The translations under genes and the position numbers were made by a program. This document shows, piece after piece, positions 22,890-35,032 of a stretch of DNA of 64,000 nucleotides; position 1 is the first letter of the stretch; each line of letters starts with the position of its first letter. This DNA comes from Plumapathes pennacea (lineage: Eukaryota; Cnidaria; Anthozoa; Antipatharia; Myriopathidae), in the NCBI GenBank assembly GCA_964036295.1, contig OZ038464.1, positions 22,084,008-22,148,007 on the forward strand. Reading direction: 5' to 3'. Under the pieces are notes generated by a model. It searched no databases. It worked only from the letters and a program-made list of their open reading frames with translations, and had not been told where the DNA came from.

Positions 22890-23860
22890 TGAATTGGCGA
22901 GATAGCAGCAAAACCGCTTAAAACTTTGAAAGGTGTGATGTTTTAATTATTCGATGATTTGCTCTAATTTCTCACGACGCGGGGCCTTAGAGTTTACAAA
23001 AACTATGCAAAAACCGTCGGCATAGTCCCAGAAACATTTCCTGAAAGTTTCATGCGATTCTGAGATGGTCGAAAAATGACCGGATTTTCACAAATACTAA
23101 AGCTATAGCCCAGGGTTTTTTGCCGATTTTGGCCAAAAATTGAAAACTCCTGAAACTTTTAGGAAACCTTCCTGGGACTATAAGAAGACTTTCTGCAATA
23201 CATTTGCTTTATGTATCTTCATCCGTTGGCGAGATATAGCAGCAAAACCGCTTAAAATTTTGAAAGGTGTGATGTTTGATTTGTCAAAAATGGCCCATTT
23301 TGGCCAAAAATTGAAAACTCTCGAGTTGGTCACGAAACTTTCCTGGGACTATAACGAGACTTTTTGCAATACATTTGCCTCATTTTATTCCAGTCGTTGA
23401 CGAGATATAACACCAATACTACGCAAAGCTGGCCGGGGCTCTTTTGGCCAAGAATGTGATATTTCAGTCGCTGATTTGCTCTAACTTCTCGCGACCCGCT
23501 GGATAAAATATCACAAATTTTATATCAAAAGCATCGTTATTGTCCCAGGAACGTTTCCTGAAAAGTTTATGCGATTCTGAGATTAGCCAAAAAACGACCA
23601 TCTTTAGAAAAATACAAAAGGGCTATAGCCCATGCTTTTTTGTCAAAAATGCCGATTTTAGCCAAAAACTGAAAACTCTTGAACTTTTTTGGAATCTTTT
23701 CTAGCAATATAACGAGACATTTTGCAATACATTTGCCTTATTTTATTTCAACAGTTGACGAGATATAGCAGCAAAACCACGTAAAAGAACTGGGGCTCCT
23801 TTGTTTGACAAGTGTGATATTTTAGTCGGGGATTTGCTCTGTAACACATACTTTCAAGGT
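22890..23860. repeat. ~333-bp satellite array (block 2)
   Basis: About three monomers of the same satellite as at 2030-5716. The first (22895-23270) matches the homogeneous core type. The next two (23270-23860) match the diverged edge type, including TTCTCGCGACCCGCTGGATAA, which resembles the left-edge monomers of block 1. The two blocks are about 17 kb apart. Confidence 0.9.
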
Positions 23861-25468
23861 TCGATGAAAGACTCCCATTGTGACACTTTTTTTTGTACAG
23901 TGTAGTATTCTATACCACTAGTGTGACAACTTGATTCTACAGTAGTTCATCAAACTTCGCAACAGAGACAATCGCACCAAGTATATTCGAACGCGAAAAT
24001 AGGGAGCCAAGCCAGCACGTACGACACAAAGCCCGTTGGTTAACACTTAACCAAGATTCTCAGCAATATAAATACACAACGACTGAGAGGAGAACGGCCA
24101 TCACTGCCAGCCCACGAGATCTACTGTACGCTTGCTCTCCGCAGATATTTGTCGATACACTTCTGATTTGAGATAGATAAAAATGTCAACAATTAGCCGA
24201 AAAGCCGCCATTTTGAAAAGACTGATTCGAGCATATTAACAAGTACTTTGTGTAAACCAAAATAAAATGAAACACTAGTGCCCAAACCGTACAAGAAACA
24301 CGGAGGGTTCGAAACTCGCAAAGATTTATGGACATTTTATTCCTGATTGTAAGTGGCTGACTGAACGATATCCGATCACACGGAACCTTTTGGTTCCTAT
24401 CCTCACAATCACGCAATAAATTGAGCCGTTTAGGAACGGAGTTAATATGAAAAACATGATAGTTATCAAAGTCACAGTTTTCTTCAAAAAATATGTCAGG
24501 GTGAGTGCTAACCATAAGAACTTTTAGGGACTGATGCACTGATTTCGCGACCGCAATTTACACGAAATCAGTTGCTTTTGTTTACGTTTTCTGAAAGATA
24601 TTGCATCGCCTGACCTTTGAAGTATTTGGCCAAGTCTGGGGCGAACAAGGCTCTCAACTCTCCCGTAGTGCTTTTCTTTATTTTTTGCGAGATACTGCAA
24701 GATGTTCTAACCATTGTCCATTTGAATATAACTTTTTCGTCACAAGAATGAAGTAACCTTTATCATTCAATAAGCTGCATATCTTTTATGTTATCAATTA
24801 TTTATGAAACCGAATTCACTGACCAACTTTTTGTTTGGCTTGACACCAGCTAGTTAAATGTAAACTCAACTCTATTAAATATGTATTGACGTGAGATTTT
24901 TCTTTCTTTTTTGATGGGGAAAAATCAATTTCCTTCATTGTTAAATTGTCGTTATCAACTGAAAAAGGATTTCCACTTTGCCAACTTGAAGCTTACCAAG
25001 CAAAAACGCTAATCTAAGCTCGAGAAAAATCGCTTAGTCGCAAATGGGTAGTTGCCTTTTTATCACTTCATTTCTTAAACGTTAACACTTAGCGCTCAAT
25101 GATCGCGCTCATAATATTTTGTTCACAAATATGACGAACTATTGTGTCTTAGCGGGTGACCTGTGTGTTACTGACCGGGTGACGACAAGATGCCAATAGA
25201 ACAATGGATAACACGACCCCTTTCCGACTAGACAAAAGGAACACAATCAATTATTGATCGGCGCTCTCAATAAAATCGTTTGTCAAACAATAAAAGAATC
25301 ATTTAGTAGAAGAACTTACCCCGAATTGGTGGAAGCTCGAAGGTAAGGCAAAAATCACTTTTAGTTAAAGGCAAAATTATTTTTAATGTTCTCAGCCATT
25401 TCTGACACTGCATGAGCAAAGGCTTGCCTTTTTTCTTATGCCTTTGTTTCTTTGTTTCAGCCTGAGCC
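23861..25468. other. Upstream region of minicollagen 1; TATA-like site
   Basis: AT-rich sequence without a coding exon I can name. A TATA-like ATATAAATAC lies at about 24066-24075, followed ~25 bp later by CTGAGAGGAG, and could be a + strand promoter. Because a 3' splice site (TTTGTTTCAG) precedes the minicollagen start codon by a few bases, a non-coding first exon must lie somewhere here; linking it to this TATA site is a guess. Confidence 0.4.
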
Positions 25469-27577
25469 ATGGATCTTAGGCTAGTATTCGGTACTCTTGT
25501 GGTTATCATAGTCTCGGCTAACGCCGTTTCACTCCATCGAGGTAAGATGGTTTTTTTTATGACTATTACGGAATTATCTGTGAACTTAAAAAGAGGTACC
25601 CACATGTCACAGAGTACGATTTATCTTGATTATCTTTAGCTGGTTTCAAATTAAATTGGCTCCACATTGCTGATTTTATCTTCTTATATTTTCTGGTGTC
25701 GTCTAAGAACGACTTGAAACATACAAAACAGTGACCCGAGTCGAATAAAGATTATTGATCTAATTGAATGTACTAATTAAATCATTTCACTAACCTGTGG
25801 CTTTTTAGAGCAATTTTAATCAGGAATATGTGAATTTAAAAAGGTATGAGTGCTTCTTCTACAAACAATGAAAGACGTTTCTGAGACCATTCATGTAAAC
25901 GTTGCTGCAATTGCATGTTCAAACGGTCAGTAGTATTTACTTCTTTTAGAAAAAAAAACCCGCTAGATTTGTGTTTGATTGAGATTGAGCAGAATGGACG
26001 CTTTAATTTTAAGGGTGCTAGTTTAAAAAATTACCAGCTCGGAAATCAATTCCAGATCAAATCAGGCATGGCTCAAATCGTCTAAATTTCTATCTTATAA
26101 AAGTAAATTCCAAAAGCTTGATGGATTCATAGTTTGACACGTTGCGTTAGGTAAGTGTTTGTTTACAGTTCTTTCAATTCTAACCTGTTGTGAAGGCCTT
26201 GTGATTTTTAAACAAACCTGCTTGCGGCAATCAATATTTAAAAGGCGACAGAAAAATAACTTAGGGTGAAGCTGTAAGTAGCAAGTTCGTACGAGAGGAT
26301 GTCTTATCACACGAGCCAGTAATACAATTTTTAACAAATTATATTGCATTAAGACCATCAATTAAGCATTTTATCATTACGTAATTGCTACTTCTTAAGC
26401 GAAAGTACCTGTCACATACATCACAAAGCCAAAGATCAGGCAAAAAATCTCGACCTTGAAAATGTATTCCCACTTGACTACAGCAGTTTCTCAATTATTC
26501 AGTCTCTTTTTTCTTAAGCTTTGTAAGAAATTGTTTATAATCAGAAAATCCCTTTCATCATTTAGGGTTAGGGTTACATTATCCGCATCAATTTTAGGTT
26601 GACACGTTATACGATTTATCTCTACGCCGAAGCAGACTACTTTTTGCAAGAATATTAGAATTCCGTTGTTTCTTTCGACTATTTTAGAACACCAAAAATA
26701 ATTTTAAATAAAGCATAAAACGCGTTTATGCAATGTGCAAAAATTTAATTTCGCCATGAAGCATTATGATTTTTACGAGGATACCGTCGGTCGCTTGGTT
26801 TTGAGACACCCGAAACAAACCGAGTCAAAGTGACCCGTTTGCATGTATTATGTTTTTAACTCTTAAGTGTGATCAACTTCAATTTTCTCCTGGCTTTAGT
26901 TTCTCACCAGAATTATATCATACGTATGGAAAACTTGGCTTTTGGTACCTTGCACAGATGAAATCTGATTAAACTATCAATTCTCACTACATCACTCATA
27001 CCTTTTTTTCTTAAAAGTTCAGGAGAAACTGTACTTAACTTGTATTTTAATCTTTACTCAAACAGGAGCGTTGTACAAAAGAAGTCCCAACCCATGTGCC
27101 CCAGGATGCCCCAGTAGCTGTGCTCCATCATGCACTGCTGTCTGTTGTTCGCCACCTCCACCCCCACCCCTCCCCCCACTGCCGCCAGCGCCACCACCAC
27201 CCCCACCCCCACCTCCAGGTCCTCCCGGCCCCGACGGCCCCATGGGAATGCCCGGTCCTCAGGGCCCTGATGGTCCTAAAGGACCCCCCGGTCCTCCTGG
27301 TCTTGCTGGTCCTGTTGGTCTACCTGGTCTGCCTGGTGCTCCCGCCGGTCCGGCCGGACGTGACGGCCCTATGGGTCCCCCCGGAACTGGTGGACACCAA
27401 GGTCCCCCTGGTGACATGGGCCCTCTTGGTCCCCCTGGACCTCCTGGACCCCCAGGAATGCCCGCACCTCCCGGCCCCTCTCCACCATGTCCCCCAGTCT
27501 GCGTGCACACTTGCATCAAGGCCTGTGCCCCGTCGTGCTGCCACAATGGAAAGAAGAGGTCTGCAATTATGCACTAA
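25469..27577 (+). CDS. Minicollagen 1 (nematocyst capsule protein)
   Basis: Exons 25469-25541 and 27066-27577 join in phase to 194 residues. The order is: signal peptide (~1-19); a short propeptide ending in Lys-Arg (~30); an N-terminal Cys-rich domain with the CX3CX3CX3CX3CC pattern (CAPGC...SC...SC...CC); a proline run; about 26 Gly-X-Y triplets; a second proline stretch; and a C-terminal Cys-rich domain of the same pattern (CPPVC...CCHNG). This is the canonical minicollagen plan. Such proteins trimerise and are cross-linked by disulfide reshuffling of the Cys-rich domains to form the capsule wall. The Gly-X-Y run has one four-residue step (GAPA), shared with minicollagen 2. The acceptor just before the ATG implies a 5'UTR exon upstream. 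Confidence 0.95.
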
Positions 27578-27896
27578 GACACTTTCCTTTTATACTCTAT
27601 TCGCAGCCAGTGACATCTTAGCTCACGTTATTGTTCGACAAATCAATACATTTTGCAGAAGGGGAAGCTTTTAAGTTTCTTTGCATTCCTGCAGGTTCTT
27701 TTATTTCTGTATAGAATGTTCTTTCTGTTTGTTTGCACGTGGGTGGTTCTGCCTATGGAGCTATGTACATTTTGATTCATTGGATAAAATTTATTCACGT
27801 TGTTGAAATATCACTGGCCAACTGACTAGTTCAGCTAACGTAGGAGACTGGGGCAAGTCGACAAGCGGCTGTGTCATTAACGATTCCATAATAGAT

Positions 27897-27905
27897 GTTT
27901 AATAA
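27897..27905 (+). terminator. Poly(A) signal of minicollagen 1
   Basis: AATAAA in TTTAATAAAATATTTGACC, ~320 bp after the stop. A closely similar TTAATAAAATATCTTG follows the minicollagen fragment at 28568. Confidence 0.6.
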
Positions 27906-28243
27906 AATATTTGACCTTTAAAAAGTGGTTCTGTTCTTGTAATCACAGAAAACTATTTGAATATTACCGCAATTTTCTTGCGCGTAAAGTTCTTCTGGCC
28001 ACTGTTAGGCGCAGCTGCTAAACTACAATCAGTCACTTGGACAATAACGGCCTCCACCAGCTACAAATACTGACTGACAGTAAAAATAAATCATGACATT
28101 AACGAGCTTTCCTTAAACTTAAACCAATATTTTAATCACTGTAACATTACTTATGTAGATAACTAATGTAAATGGACTGATTACTTGCTACATTAACTTG
28201 ACTAACTAACATGACTTGTATGACTGTCCACTAGACGTAGACG

Positions 28244-28391
28244 AAACGCGGGTCCCCCCGGTCCTCCGGGACCCCCTGGTCCCCCCGGTATGCCAGCTCC
28301 TCCTGGTCCCCCTCCACCGTGCCCACCCGTGTGTGTGCACACGTCAATCAAAGCCTGTGCTCCACCCTGTGCGTTTGGGAAGAAGCGATGA
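28244..28391 (+). pseudogene. Minicollagen fragment with broken C-terminal Cys domain
   Basis: An open stretch encoding about five Gly-Pro-Pro triplets, then [11 protein letters not shown], then a Cys domain close to that of minicollagen 1 ([20 protein letters not shown]) and a stop. Compared with gene 1, the third Cys is Ser and the final CC is CA, so two of the six cysteines are missing. No N-terminal Cys domain or signal exon is present upstream. It is probably the remnant of a partial tandem duplication of gene 1 that kept the 3' end and its poly(A) signal. A functional truncated product is less likely, though an AG acceptor-like site sits at about 28229. Confidence 0.8.
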
Positions 28392-28567
28392 TCCAACACC
28401 TCGCCTAAACTGAACCGTTTTATAGTTTTTATGATAATATATATAGCGCAATTTTCATCAGTTCTTTTTGTTTGGAAAGCGATCTGTTATGAATTTGTGT
28501 CCCCGATTATTAAATGAGACTTCCGGTGATCTGCTGTGGACTTTCGTGTACTGTCATATGCCGTCTT

Positions 28568-28575
28568 AATAAAAT
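28568..28575 (+). terminator. Poly(A) signal of minicollagen fragment
   Basis: AATAAA within TTAATAAAATATCTTG, in a context like that of minicollagen 1. It supports duplication of the whole 3' part of the gene. Confidence 0.5.
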
Positions 28576-28599
28576 ATCTTGAAACACCTTCCGTGCGAA

Positions 28600-29121
28600 G
28601 AAATGTCTGTCTCACGGCGAAAGCATTTGATCCGACGACAAAAAAATGGACACACGCAACCACCCACGCACACGCACAAGTGAACGCACAGTCACACGCA
28701 CATGTCTAACATGGTAACGTCACCTTATGACGTCGAAATCTTGTGATTTTGCTGTGCGTGCGCATGGGAGTTTCGCCTAATGATTGACGCGGATTTATAG
28801 ATAACTACTAAAGAAACTACTAGATGGTCATAAAAGTTGGTTTTTATTTGTTTCTTTTATTAATTATTGTTCAGTGCCAAAGTTCCCTAAAATAAAGGGC
28901 AAAACATAATAATGTTGAGAGCGACCTCGCGTCCAAGAGAAAAACCAACAGAGGGATAAATGTTCAACTTCAGCGCCAAATCTTACATCCAACTAACCTC
29001 TTGATAAGATATACTACATGCGCGCGAATGTCTAACAAAATAATTCTATTAAGGAAAAAAAGGCAAAGTTTACAACGTGCAAGCGAAGATAACTATTGCA
29101 GGACAGGTTGTGTTTGACTCT
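28600..29121. other. Convergent intergenic region
   Basis: About 500 bp between the + strand fragment and the - strand minicollagen. It has a CA-rich stretch at 28649-28703 and no exon. A minus-strand AATAAA (TTTATT on +, about 28847) could end minicollagen 2. Confidence 0.45.
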
Positions 29122-30099
29122 TTAGCGACAGCATGGTGGCGGGCAAAGCCGCTGTAGGCATGTTTTCACACACACTGCAGGACACGGCTGCGAGGGGCCA
29201 ATAGGAGCCGGTGGTCCGTTGGGTCCTGGAGGGCCTTGAGGTCCAGCTGGTCCCATATCACCGGGTGGTCCTTGATTACCAGGGGCTCCAGGAGGTCCCA
29301 TGGGGCCGTCCCTTCCAGGGGGACCAGCAGGAGATCCAGGCAGACCGGGGAGGCCAGCAGGGCCTGGGGGACCAGGATGACCTGGGGGTCCCGGAGGGCC
29401 ATCAGGGCCTTGAGGGCCAGCTAATCCTACTGGTCCGTCAGGACCGGGAGGGCCTGGCACGGGCGGTGGTGGTGCCGGTGGGAGTGGTGGTGGCGCGGCT
29501 TGTGGGCCCAAGGAAGGACCACAACATACTACTCCACAGGAGGGGGCACATGAACTAGGACATCCGGGACCGCATGGGTTCGGATTTCTCTTGTACTTGT
29601 TGGCATGTCCTGTGGATACAAAATTGTACGCTCTCGTCACATAATCTTGCACTAATTTTGTAAATTCGCGCAATATGCAGACCACAAAAGTTATGAACTT
29701 CGTATTAATTTTTCTTGATGCACGCCCAGAAGCGTGTTGCTAATAAACATCGAATGAACTTTCGTGTGTAAAATTTATTCTTGCAAGCAGATAATAGAAG
29801 CGATAAAGACGGCTTAAAAAGCCAGAGAAAAATGTGTTGAACTAAAAAATTGACAACTTGAGATTGAAAAAAAGAAATTACAAAGAATGAAATAATGGGG
29901 ATCTTTTTATAATGATGTATTTCTCGCTTCGCTGGCGCTAACAGGTCCCCGTTAGTGGGGAGAAGGTGACGTGTGACGGCGGTGAAACTGCTGGCGCTTA
30001 AATATAATTTTCTGACAAAAATTATTAAGACTTACCGAGATGTCTCGCAGATACAAACGAGACGAAATAAAGAAAAATTCCCAACACCAACAACCCCAT
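29122..30099 (-). CDS. Minicollagen 2 (nematocyst capsule protein)
   Basis: Exons 30099-30036 and 29609-29122 (minus) join in phase to 183 residues. There is a signal peptide (~1-18), a propeptide ending in KYKR, an N-terminal Cys domain (CGPGC...SC...SC...CC), a proline run, about 26 Gly-X-Y triplets with the same four-residue step (GSPA) as minicollagen 1, and a C-terminal Cys domain [20 protein letters not shown]. That C-terminal domain has four residues (LQRL) where the family normally has three between its third and fourth cysteines. The exon layout is the same as in gene 1, which supports tandem or inverted duplication. A 3' splice site (CTTCTTTTCAG) abuts the ATG, so the 5'UTR is spliced. 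Confidence 0.95.
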
Positions 30100-30722
30100 C
30101 TGAAAAGAAGGACACAAAGAAAATTTCCTGTAAAACATTTGTATTTAAAAAAAAAAAGGACGTTCTGAAAAAGTCATTTCGGATTTTTTTCCGCAAACAA
30201 TAACTATTTCTTCTTCGACACAACTCAAAATGTTATTATCAAAACGTGTGGTAAATGCAGGAAGGACCCAAATACAACCCAGATACTAAAAAAGGAGTTC
30301 CTTTAGCGTAACCTCGGTTTTGTAAAGCGCGGAAATTGCGAGTTTGCTTTCATCGTACAGACCGGCACAACATTAGTTGGCCAGAAATATGGGCTGCGCT
30401 CAGATTTTTCATCATGTTCTATCGCCTTCTGATAACTAAAAACGTAAAGGCAGGGAATTCCACCAATAAAATCATCACAGTAAATGAAAAAGAATCAGAC
30501 AAAACCCGACTGACTGCACGAGAATTCTAAATTTATCGGCAAAATAGCATTAGGTGTAAAAATGTAAACGACCACAGTCACAAGATAAAAACAAAATATT
30601 GTTTTCAAAATAAAAAATTTTCAAGCATCAATATTTTGATAGGAACTTCGTTTTTGCTCTCAGTACAGCTGGGTGATACGTGGAAAGCCGGTAAAATAAA
30701 GGTCTGGAGTCTTTAGACTTAC

Positions 30723-30765
30723 CTTGTGTCAGCTACTCGAGAGAGAAATATGTGAGTTGTCTTTG
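30723..30765 (-). other. Probable 5'UTR exon of minicollagen 2
   Basis: On the minus strand ...GACACAAG is followed by a consensus donor GTAAGTC (exon end at 30723), ~620 bp upstream of the acceptor that abuts the ATG. The exon start is not determined; the right limit given is a guess. Confidence 0.45.
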
Positions 30766-30769
30766 AAAG

Positions 30770-32858
30770 CAGACCCTTAAACGCTAACGTTCCCTTAAAT
30801 TTTTAATTGCATCCTTTTGATTTTCCCTTTCAATGCATGATCAACTGACCTGCAGAAAAAACAGGTCAGGAGAATTTAGAAAGAAACACAAAGCTGCCAA
30901 GGTTTTGTAGCTTAAGACTTGCTTATTTTACACTTTTCTTCTCAAAGACATGACTGATGTTTTGTTTATTAGCGACACATTGTTTTTGCAATACAACATG
31001 GACTATTCTTATTGTCTTTTTAAGCCACTTTCAAGATAATATTTGCAAATGTGAAAATATTTTGGTGACGTATCATTTCAGAAGTTCAGTGATCCAGAAA
31101 CGTTCGACCTGCTGTTTTTGCTTGTGGCTGGGTTTGGTGGCTTTTCAGAGGGGAGGGGGTGGGGAGAGAGCGCAAACAAAGATACAGTAGGGGTGGGGAG
31201 AGAACGCAAAACAAACAAAAAATCACAGCGAGAAGTAGGGTAGGGAGAAAGCGGAACCATAAGCACAGAGCGCTAGAAAGGAAAATAGGATTTCACATTT
31301 GAATAAAGCAGTTTGAAGGTGCCACAGAAAAATTTCTCTTTCTCTTAGAATTTGATTAAAAAATTATATCTAGCAGCTCCACTCAATGTAACTTCCTGCA
31401 GGTACCTGTTACTTTAAGTTGGAGAGACAGCAGCGCGGTAAACATGACAACGAGAAGAGCCGAGATATTCTTCAGTCTGAAGGCGCGCCACAAAGTGAGG
31501 CCGACCAAATAAAAAATCTCGATAAGTCAAGGGTACAGCAGTATAAAATCGTTTTTTTCTTTGGCGGAGTGGATAAGGGATGGTTCGGAGATTTTGAGGG
31601 CAAGATTAAAGGTCGACAGCTAATAAAACCTCCCTCTTCATTTCCCCTCGAGTGTGTTGGAAGCATAATTAGCAAGTTATATGCAGGTCCGGACTTTCAA
31701 ACCCTTGTAGATGAATTAACTTTTAAAACAGCACGCTTGCGCCAAAACGATTAGTACTCTTAAATACATTTATGATCTTTTTATGACTCTTACCGCGGGA
31801 AGACTTCAGAGGCCTATGACATAACAGTAGAAGCAAGCTCGTTCAACCGTTTCTATGATCGTTTCTAAAGATCCTTTGAAATATCGGGTACCAGGGCGTA
31901 GAACAAGCTTTCTTCTGGGCGGCGCCTCTCCGCGTAGCGTATCGTATCTTTCAGTTGCCATTAGAAGGATAGCAAGAGGAATATAGTAAAGACATCGAAA
32001 AATGGTTGGAAAGACCAGCGCCTTTCTTACACACCGGAACATTTGAGCCTGGAACAGGCAAGCCTCAGGAGGAAAAAATCAAAAAGATACAGGAGAAAAA
32101 CGAGCGAACAAAGCAACTTAAAATACAAGCGCAAAGAAATTGGCAGAGACGACAAAAAACATAAATGAAATATAAAAGTGATGAATTTATTTGTTTATTG
32201 CGTTTTATAAACATAAAAAGTTAAGACACAATATAATAATACTATCTGCATTGTAATTTGAACGGAGTCGGTAGAGGAGATGTGCGGTGGGGGGGGGAGG
32301 GGGGGTGGGTAATCTTGCAATGGCTTCGTATACCTAATGGATTAAGCAAGGTGGTGTGAGACAAAAATAACTTAAGGTCTGTGCTTAGCATTCTCGAAAG
32401 GGAATATCCACCCTAAGTCAAAAAATAACCAAGCAAGACGAAAAACGAATGCTATCTAATACAATTTGAACTTTGTTAAATAATCTTAACGTAGCATGCA
32501 AATGTAAAAAAACGTGCAGTGAGCTTCTGTTGACCCTTTTAAGCTTAGTTTGTGGTTTACGGGAATTTATCACCAGAGGAGGTTAAAATGAGGTCGTACG
32601 GGATACAGCTGTGGAACCACAAGCAATATTAAATACGGCGGCTTTCTCGGCTCAATATAGCAAAAATATACATGTTCCAACGACGAGCCCCAAAGATGGA
32701 CGTGCTTGCTTAAAAGAGGTTTCACTAAAAGTAATTAGTCTGGGAGATCAATCGCGGGACTTTGGTTAGGTGGTTGCTCAGGGAAGTTCCACTGTATCTC
32801 TCCCACGTGGCAGGATAGGGGGCTGGTCGCCCTTCTCGGGTGAGGCGGCATCTTTCGG
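30770..32858. other. No assigned gene
   Basis: About 2 kb between minicollagen 2 and the NEMP gene. A + strand frame at about 31419-31754 (111 codons, non-ATG start) has no motif I recognise and is preceded by a possible acceptor (CTGCAG). A GGGGTGGGGAGAGA segment is repeated at 31156 and 31190. A G-run lies at 32285-32307. Confidence 0.4.
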
Positions 32859-34866
32859 TTATCTGTTTTCTTCGTCACTATCGCTCTCGTCGTCTGTTAT
32901 GCATGGTATAAATGGTAAATCATCTTCGTATCCTTTAACTTCCTCCTCTGTAAAATGTTCTCCCTGGGAAATAAAATTTGCGAACCTGTGAAAGAAAACA
33001 GCAGTACTTTCATGAAAGTGACCAAGTCCTGTGTTATCCATTTTTAGCTTCACTTCAAACAGCACCTGTTAACCCACTGCCATGCTTCCAATGCAGAAAA
33101 TAAACAAAAACATCCCCCAACAAAGAGCCACTAGAAAGTGCTCGTCGAGAGCTTCACTCGACAGTCCAGGAGTTCCAAGTTCCCGAGGTTGTCAAAAAGG
33201 CTAAAATGTGACAAACCTCAAAACAGCTTTCCCTCTATCCTATCGCAAAGCTCTACGACCCTGTAGGTCTCATTTCGCCAAGACTACTGTGCAAGGAGAA
33301 CCTAAATTAGGGCGACTCGCCACAGAAGAGTCTCAGTCAGCATCAGATCGCAAACGCTGATCCGCAGCCTAAAGGAAGTCAGTGGTATTGCAGCTCAAAA
33401 ACGCTGCTGTCCTGAAAATCTCACCACGACGTCTCACGAATCCAGTTACATGAGTTTGGAGATGCTTCGGAAGCCGCGTATGGATCTTCAATCTACGCTG
33501 TAAACATGGGTATACGTAAATTCATGGAACCAAGAGAATCCAACAGACGATGTATGACGAGGAGTTAATATGGCGGTAGCGAAAAGTGGTGGCATGGTCC
33601 TCTCTTCTTGTTGAAGGCTGAGAGAGAATGACCGAAACAGCAAACGTACAATTCTGCTGTTAAAGAGTTGACATCCAACAAAGCACGTGTTGCAGTGTCA
33701 TCAGCACTACCATTAACCACAAATCCCAGACTTAAGTGGGCGAAGGATACAATGTACAGCAGTGTCGTTACTCTACCAAAAGTGTCTTATGTGCCACGTT
33801 TTGTACACAACAATGGCGAACTCAATACTGAAAAAGTGGATCAAGAAGTTGCAAGCCTCGATAACGAGTAATGAACTGAAGACGGAGCTCTGCAAATCGA
33901 TAACGCGCCTTTGCCCCCCTTTGCCACATGATTCCAAGTTGCCCATCCACTAGCCTTTGTAACACACCCATGAAATGTACCGGCGCCAAGTTCTTTGTTA
34001 TCTATTGCAGATTGTCTTCGTTATAATTTAGTCATGTAATGTTCTTTATTACACGACTTCACATTTTCGAGTGCAAATACGGGCCAAAACGAGTGCAAAG
34101 ATGGGAGCGTATTGCACTCGTCAGGAACCAGATCAACTGGTTCATTAGCTTACGTGATCAGTTTTCGCAAGCAAAGTTTACGAACGCGTCATTTTTTGTT
34201 CCATTTTGCGCGCGGCGAGAATGTTTGCCCTGCTTCGTTTGTCGTGTAATAAACAATTTATTACACGAAAAGTCGTGCAATACGGCTGTATTTTTACTCG
34301 TCAGTTTTATTTTTTCTCGCCTGAAGCAGGCTCGAAAAAATAAAACCGACTCGTAAAAATACTCCGCCGTATTGCACTCCTTCCCGTGTAATAACCTCTT
34401 TGTACTCACCTCGCTGGTCTTTGTAGACGACTCACCAGCCGCCACGTATCACACTCCGGACTGCTACAGTATTCTCTTAAGTCCTCTAGCGCCCTGCGTG
34501 TCTCCTCCGTGCCTTGAATGGCGTACTCTTCTTCCGTCAAAAACTTCAACTTTGGTCGATCAAAGAAGTAAACCAGGCGGTACGGTATCCTGCGAACGAC
34601 CACAGAGAATTTACTTCTCAATATACCTGTACTGTACATATACATATACAAACATACAAATACGCCAGTCTCTTGCCTAAACATTAATCAATCATTGTTA
34701 CTTCGTGATAGTTCCTGTGTCTTTTGTCGTTACTGTTGTCGTTGCTGTTGTTATTGTCGCTGCTAATGGTTTCTCTAAGTCCTGTATACATTGACGGCAC
34801 TGTAGCTACTGTTGTTGTTGCCAATTTGTCTTGCCCAAGTTGCTTTTGTTGTCGTTGTTACTGCTA

Positions 34867-34945
<79 letters not shown>

Positions 34946-34986
34946 GTTATTATCATTATTATTATTCATATTATTCATATTATTCA

Positions 34987-35032
<46 letters not shown>

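Noticed and set aside
27058-27674. Frames overlapping minicollagen 1 in other phases or on the opposite strand (including Gly-rich antisense frames)
   Set aside because: The reverse complement of Gly-Pro-Pro coding DNA gives Gly-rich antisense frames; the + strand frame with the paired Cys domains is clearly the real one.
34406-34684. Separate 92-codon gene near 34.5 kb
   Set aside because: Only the part 34410-34589 is coding; it is exon 8 of the NEMP gene, and the remaining codons are intron read-through.
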